Source: Pseudomonadota bacterium (GTDB lineage: Bacteria; Myxococcota; UBA9042; PHBI01). Taken from it: a DNA stretch of 9,713 bases. Position numbers and translations under genes: made by a program. Numbering within the stretch: the first letter of the stretch is position 1; each line of letters starts with the position of its first letter. The notes beneath the pieces are model-generated. The model was not told where the DNA came from and made no database searches. It was given only the letters and a program-made list of their open reading frames with translations. The stretch spans positions 1 to 9,713 of the forward strand of contig SXIE01000475.1 of assembly GCA_005772945.1 (NCBI GenBank), in the 5' to 3' direction. Positions 6,066 to 9,713 of the stretch are shown here, piece by piece.

Positions 6066-7876
6066 GGCATCCTCGTCTCGCGGTGGCCCGGCGTTAGGTC
6101 CGCGCTCTCGGGTGCGGCGGCCGGCGGGGGTACCTGGGCGATTCCCTGCGCCACGCTTCGACCCTCGTCGGGCGCGGCGGGTGCGTCAGCGCGCGTCTTG
6201 GTGTGATGCGTCCGGGCTGGGCGGTCGGGCGCGCGATGAAGGTGCAAGCTCTGGGTCGGGTACGCGAAGACGATGCCGAGGCGACCGGCGAGCGCGAGGA
6301 CGTCGAGGATGAAGGCCTGGCGCGCGGCGACCTGCTCGGGGCCGGCTTTGGGGATGAAGTGGCAGATGAAGAGGATCTCGAGCCCGCTCGGGCCGATGTC
6401 CTGGACACCCGCAGAGAATCCGACTTTGCGGGTGGTCGTGTGCTGCTGGACGAGCGCCTCGAGCCCGGCGCAGAACGCGACGGCTTGGGCCGGCGGCGTG
6501 TCGTGGTGCAGCGTGAAGATCGCGCGATAGCGATGGAACGTGCGCTTGCCGAGGTTGTCGATGTTGGCGGAGATGAGGTTGCCGTTGGGCACCGTCAGGA
6601 GGGTGTGATCGAAGGTGCGTAGCCGCGTCGAGCGGAAGCCGACCGCCTCGACCGTGCCCGAGATGTCGGCGCCGATCTTGACGTCGTCGCCGATCTCGAA
6701 CGGGCGATCGAAGATGATCGTGATCGAGCCGAACAGGTTCTTGACCGTGTCCTGGGCGGCGAGCGCGAGGGCCAAGCCGCCGATGCCGAGGCCGGCCAGG
6801 AGGCTCGCGGGGGAGACGCCGAAGACGTCTGCGACGAAGACGATGCCGAGCGCGACGATGACGACCTTGGCGGACTTGTCGAAGAAGGGCACGAGCAGAT
6901 CATCGAATCGGCTCGCGGTCCTGTCGGCGCGGTTCTTCAAGATGTGGGTCGCGATGTCGATGGTCCGGAAGGCGATGCGGATGACGCCGAGCGCCGCGAG
7001 GAACTTGACGATGACGACGACGATCGCGGAGACCTCGGGCGGCAGCGCCAGGTAGCGCAGGCCGACGACCCAGAGGATCCCCATCGCTACGAAGCCGATC
7101 GGCTCGAGGAAGCGCTCGACGAGGCGATGCGGCACAGGCATCTGGCGACCGCTCAGGAAGCGGAGGGCAGGGCCCTGCAGCACCAGACGGATGAGGCGTC
7201 CGAGGACCCAGGCGACGACGGCCAAGACGAGGATGCTGATCCACTGCCAGTGCTCGAGGAGGAACCCGCGCGCGTGGAATTCGGGCGGGAACTTCGAGCG
7301 CAGCCAGAGCGATGGAGACATCTCGATCCCGCCAGCGCCGACGCCGGCGACCTTGGGGAAGGCCTCGTAGTAGCGGAAGATGGTCTCGACCTGCGCGACG
7401 GTCGCGGGTGAGAAGAGCCACTCACCTCGGGCGTTCGGGGCGATCGTGATCTCGGCGCCGAGCGACGGGATGCGCGTGAAGGTCCAGGGCGGGCCGCCTG
7501 GGTGGTCGGGGATCTTGTCGTAGACGACGAACTCGATGCGGTCGATGACCTCCTTCAACTTGATCGCGAGGTCGCGTGCCGCGTCCGGCGTGACCAACGG
7601 CAGCTGCGAGAGATCGAGGCAGGCGGCGGCCGTGTTGATGAGCGCCTCGTCGCCCTTGACCGAGGCGCCGACGACCGCGTCGAGAAACGTGCGCATCGTG
7701 GCGCGCGCGGACGCGTGCTCGCTGGGGATCGGCGTCGATGCGGGCGTGGGCGTCGCCGGCCCGAGCGTCGCCGCGGGCGGCGGATCGGCGGCGCGGGTGG
7801 GGGCGGCGGCGAGCGTGAGCGACGCCAGCGCGAGCGTGACGAGAAAGCGCCCGAGAGGCGCCACGCGGGGTGCCAT
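6062..7876 (-). CDS. MscS-family mechanosensitive ion channel with N-terminal periplasmic domain
   Basis: A 604-residue inner-membrane channel that would open under membrane tension to release solutes after osmotic downshock. Residues 1-29 look like a Sec signal peptide (R10, hydrophobic 11-25, likely cut after TRA29). A Pro/Ala/Thr-rich linker (31-52) and a soluble domain to about 205 follow, presumably periplasmic. Hydrophobic helices lie at about 210-233, 258-278, 283-303 and 336-352. The pore-lining helix has the MscS signature ASLLAGLGIGGLALALAAQD (357-376) followed by VKNLFG. The beta domain includes IIFDRPFEIGDDV (387-399) and TVPNGNL. The alpha/beta domain ends near 546 (FAYPTQSLHLH). 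A disordered-looking Pro/Ala/His tail (547-604) is extra. E. coli MscS has 286 residues, so this is an MscS-like protein with both termini extended. Its ATG shares one base with the dehydrogenase stop (TGATG), and its stop overlaps the SEC-C start. Confidence 0.93.
   Translation of the reverse strand: MAPRVAPLGRFLVTLALASLTLAAAPTRAADPPPAATLGPATPTPASTPIPSEHASARATMRTFLDAVVGASVKGDEALINTAAACLDLSQLPLVTPDAARDLAIKLKEVIDRIEFVVYDKIPDHPGGPPWTFTRIPSLGAEITIAPNARGEWLFSPATVAQVETIFRYYEAFPKVAGVGAGGIEMSPSLWLRSKFPPEFHARGFLLEHWQWISILVLAVVAWVLGRLIRLVLQGPALRFLSGRQMPVPHRLVERFLEPIGFVAMGILWVVGLRYLALPPEVSAIVVVIVKFLAALGVIRIAFRTIDIATHILKNRADRTASRFDDLLVPFFDKSAKVVIVALGIVFVADVFGVSPASLLAGLGIGGLALALAAQDTVKNLFGSITIIFDRPFEIGDDVKIGADISGTVEAVGFRSTRLRTFDHTLLTVPNGNLISANIDNLGKRTFHRYRAIFTLHHDTPPAQAVAFCAGLEALVQQHTTTRKVGFSAGVQDIGPSGLEILFICHFIPKAGPEQVAARQAFILDVLALAGRLGIVFAYPTQSLHLHRAPDRPARTHHTKTRADAPAAPDEGRSVAQGIAQVPPPAAAPESADLTPGHRETRMP
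6071..6074 (-). promoter_or_regulatory. Shine-Dalgarno for the SEC-C gene
   Basis: On the minus strand GAGG lies within the last codons of the MscS gene, 5 nt before the ATG at 6065. Together with the ATGA overlap it supports this start and coupled translation. Confidence 0.55.
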
Positions 7877-9246
7877 CAGCTGATCCAGATGGTCTTGGGG
7901 TTGGTGAAGGCGTGGAGCCCGGCGCGCCCGAGCTCGCGACCAAACCCCGAGGCCTTGGTGCCGCCAAAGGGCAGGCGGGCGTCCGAGCGCGGCATCGCGT
8001 TGACGAAGACGCTGCCGGCGTCGATGCCCGCGATCGCGCGCTCCGCCTCGCTCGCGTCGGCGGTCCAGATGCTGGCGGAGAGGCCGAAGGTCGAGCTGTT
8101 CGCGAGCTGGATGGCGCCGTCGAGATCGGCGACGCGGAAGAGAGCGCACACCGGACCGAACAGCTCCTCGGTCGCAGCGGGGGCGGTCGCGGGGACGTCG
8201 CCGAGCACCGTCGGCGCCACGAAGAACCCGGGGCCCGGCAGTGCGCGCCCGCCGGCGAGGAGCGTCGCGCCTGCGGCCACGCTCGCGTCGATGGCGGCGA
8301 GCAGGCGTTGGCGCGCCAGATCGGTGCTGAGCGGGCCCATGTCGACCGACTCGTCCATCGGGTCGCCGACGCGCAGGGCCTGCATCGCCGCCGTGAGCTT
8401 GGTCGCGAACGTGTCGTAGATGCTCGCGTGGACGAGGAAGCGCTTGGCCGCGATGCACGACTGGCCGGCGTTCTGGATGCGCGCGAGCACCGCCATCTTG
8501 ACGGTCTGGTCGAGGTCGGCCGAGGGCATCACGATGAAGGGGTCCGAGCCGCCGAGCTCGAGCACGATCGGCTTGGCGTGCTCGCCCGCGAGCTTCGCGA
8601 GGATGCGCCCGGTCGCGGTCGAGCCGGTGAAGGTCATGCCGCGCACGCGCGCATCGGCCGCGACCGCCGGCACGTCCTCGATCGCGATCGGGAAGTGCGT
8701 GACGAGCCCGCGCGGGGCGCCGGCCTGGCGGAAGACGGCTTCGAGGCGCGCCGAGGATCCCATGGTCGACGGGGCGTGCTTGATGAGGATGGTGTTGCCC
8801 GCGAGGAGCGCGGGGATCCCGAAGCGAAAAACCTGCCAGAACGGGAAGTTCCAGGGCATGACGGCGAGCAGGACGCCGAGCGGCTCGTAGCGAACATAGG
8901 ACGATTGCGCTTCGGTCTCGGCGCGCTCGTCGGCGAGCAGCGCCGGGCCGTGCTCGGCAAACCAGCGCGTCGTGCTGATGCACTTCTTGAGCTCGCCGAG
9001 CGCGTCCTTGAAGGTCTTGCCGACCTCGCGCGTGATGACGGCGGCGACATCGCGTTGCTCGAATTCGAGCTGGCGCGCGACCGCGAGGAGGATCTGGGCG
9101 CGTTGGGCGAGGGAGACTTGGCGCCAGCGCAGGAAGGCCTCCTGCGCGCGGTCGAGCGCGTGGGCGCGGGCGTCGTCGTCGAGGGCGGCGTGGCGGGCGA
9201 GCTCGCGTCCGGTCGTGGGGTCGATGCTGACGAAGGTTTGGCTCAT
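7876..9246 (-). CDS. Succinate-semialdehyde dehydrogenase, Sad/GabD1-type aldehyde dehydrogenase
   Basis: A 456-residue cytoplasmic aldehyde dehydrogenase, most likely oxidising succinate semialdehyde to succinate with NAD(P)+. From memory, sequence and length closely resemble E. coli Sad/YneI (462 residues) and mycobacterial GabD1. Key residues are present: PWNFP with oxyanion Asn133, LIKHAPS (cofactor Lys156, with HAPS instead of the usual KPS/KPA, as in Sad), FTGST 206-210, LELGGSDPF with general base Glu230, NAGQSC with nucleophile Cys264, and EELFGP 360-365. The start at 9246 begins MSQTFVSIDPTTGRE, where the family normally begins. An in-frame ATG at 9387 would overlap the divergent gene and add a non-family sequence, so it was not used. 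No strong ribosome site is visible. It heads the operon with MscS and the SEC-C protein. No GABA transaminase gene is nearby, so the substrate is inferred from family resemblance; other semialdehydes are possible. Confidence 0.94.
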   Translation of the reverse strand: MSQTFVSIDPTTGRELARHAALDDDARAHALDRAQEAFLRWRQVSLAQRAQILLAVARQLEFEQRDVAAVITREVGKTFKDALGELKKCISTTRWFAEHGPALLADERAETEAQSSYVRYEPLGVLLAVMPWNFPFWQVFRFGIPALLAGNTILIKHAPSTMGSSARLEAVFRQAGAPRGLVTHFPIAIEDVPAVAADARVRGMTFTGSTATGRILAKLAGEHAKPIVLELGGSDPFIVMPSADLDQTVKMAVLARIQNAGQSCIAAKRFLVHASIYDTFATKLTAAMQALRVGDPMDESVDMGPLSTDLARQRLLAAIDASVAAGATLLAGGRALPGPGFFVAPTVLGDVPATAPAATEELFGPVCALFRVADLDGAIQLANSSTFGLSASIWTADASEAERAIAGIDAGSVFVNAMPRSDARLPFGGTKASGFGRELGRAGLHAFTNPKTIWIS

Positions 9247-9271
9247 GGCGGCGCATCTTGCCGCGAGTTGC

Positions 9272-9301
9272 GCCCGAGCGCGACCGAGTTTTCGTTCGGG
9301 C
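9272..9301. promoter_or_regulatory. Imperfect dyad in the divergent intergenic region (candidate operator or hairpin)
   Basis: The 79 bp between the dehydrogenase start and the rightward gene holds GCCCGAGCG (9272-9280) facing CGTTCGGGC (9293-9301). The arms are 9 bp with one mismatch and a 12 bp spacer. This size and location suit an operator of a dimeric regulator controlling one or both genes. No convincing -35/-10 pair could be read. In DNA this GC-rich a chance dyad is possible. Confidence 0.3.
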
Positions 9302-9311
9302 CCGGCTGTGG

Positions 9312-9316
9312 CAGGG
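9312..9316 (+). promoter_or_regulatory. Probable ribosome-binding site before the right-edge gene
   Basis: CAGGG, followed by a G-rich run, lies 9 nt before the GTG at 9326. It favours that start over an in-frame GTG at 9308, which has no clear purine-rich site. Confidence 0.4.
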
Positions 9317-9325
9317 TGGGGTCGC

Positions 9326-9713
9326 GTGAACAACCCGATTGCAGAGGCGCTTGGGCGCGGGGATGCCGTCACAGCCTTCGAGCACATCGACCGGCTGCCC
9401 GAGGCCGAGCGCGCGCCGTGGCTCGTAGCCGCGTGGCGGCTGGTGGGCTCGCCCGCTCGCCTTGGTGCGCTGGTCGGCGACCTCGACGCTGCCCCGCCCG
9501 AGCTGGCGGATCTGGTGCGTTGCGGCGTGCCGGAGACGCCGCTGCCGACAGGCGATGCAGCCGCGCTCGAGGGCGCCTGTGCGAAGGCCGCGGCTGACGG
9601 GCGCGCGCATGAACTGGCCTATCTCCACCTCGCGCTGGCCGCCTCTGCGCCGCGCGTGGACCTGCGTGCCGCGCATCTGGCGCATGCCGAGACGCTGGCG
9701 GGCGCGCTCGGCG
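9326..9713 (+). CDS. N-terminal part of an unrecognised Ala/Leu-rich helical protein
   Basis: An open frame starts at GTG 9326 and leaves the window after 129 codons with no stop. Third positions are mostly G or C, and the amino-acid mix is ordinary for a soluble protein: Ala, Leu, Glu and Asp with few Cys or Arg. It therefore looks like a real gene rather than a shadow frame. It begins MNNPIAEALGRGDAV and appears almost wholly alpha-helical, with amphipathic segments such as LVAAWRLVG and ELAYLHLALAA, which recalls an alpha-solenoid, though no defined repeat can be seen. There is no signal peptide or membrane segment. It is transcribed away from the aldehyde dehydrogenase across a short shared promoter region. 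I do not recognise the family. GTG 9308 is an alternative start adding six residues. Confidence 0.7.
   Translation, partial: MNNPIAEALGRGDAVTAFEHIDRLPEAERAPWLVAAWRLVGSPARLGALVGDLDAAPPELADLVRCGVPETPLPTGDAAALEGACAKAAADGRAHELAYLHLALAASAPRVDLRAAHLAHAETLAGALG

Noticed and set aside
9247..9387. An N-terminal extension of the aldehyde dehydrogenase to an ATG at 9387.
   Set aside because: The extra 47 residues do not resemble the family, and they overlap the divergent gene starting at 9326. MSQTFVSIDPTTG at 9246 is where Sad/GabD1 proteins normally begin.
7502..9597. Long plus-strand frames antisense to the MscS and dehydrogenase genes (7502-8419 and 7870-9597).
   Set aside because: Both lie opposite genes with intact catalytic or channel motifs and have the charged, motif-free composition of shadow frames.
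6062..9685. A single 1207-codon minus-strand frame that includes the MscS channel and would look like a giant fusion.
   Set aside because: Only the part from 7876 down is the MscS protein. The upstream part is an Arg-rich out-of-frame reading of the aldehyde dehydrogenase and the intergenic region, so there is no real fusion.

Overview
This is a very GC-rich stretch of bacterial chromosome. Genes are packed tightly, with many stop/start overlaps, GTG starts and strong G/C preference at third codon positions. Style and gene content would fit a Myxococcota-like or other high-GC Gram-negative bacterium, but nothing here fixes the taxon. A signal-peptide-bearing MscS channel is compatible with a Gram-negative cell. 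No tRNA, rRNA, CRISPR array, insertion sequence, phage gene or integrase was seen.

Left edge (1-94): this stretch is ambiguous. It may hold the first codons of a divergent minus-strand gene with a good Shine-Dalgarno, or the His-rich tail of a plus-strand gene ending 5 nt before the next start.

Plus-strand cluster (95-5067): a heavy-metal P1B ATPase with a His/Cys-rich repeat region is followed after 3 nt by an AAG/MPG-family 3-methyladenine DNA glycosylase. After a 42 nt gap come a stand-alone E2-type acyltransferase-fold protein that lacks the catalytic His, and a TetR regulator whose GTG start overlaps the E2-like stop. The first two genes probably share a transcript, and the last two almost certainly do. 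The combination suggests stress or envelope housekeeping but no defined pathway.

Minus-strand cluster (9246 down to 5073): a Sad/GabD1-type succinate-semialdehyde dehydrogenase, an MscS-family mechanosensitive channel with an N-terminal periplasmic domain, and a zinc-ribbon/TPR/SEC-C protein. They are joined by TGATG and ATGA overlaps, so they look like one translationally coupled operon. This operon converges on the TetR gene with only 5 nt between the stop codons.

Right edge (9247-9713): a 79 bp divergent intergenic region carries an imperfect dyad, followed by the start of an unrecognised Ala/Leu-rich plus-strand protein that runs off the window.

I do not see a clearly new multi-gene system. 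The points most worth a second look are the ATPase (tandem 13-residue His/Cys repeat, TPC in place of CPC/SPC, HEGST in the last membrane helix, one-Cys degenerate metal-binding domain) and the E2-like protein with Glu in place of the active-site His.
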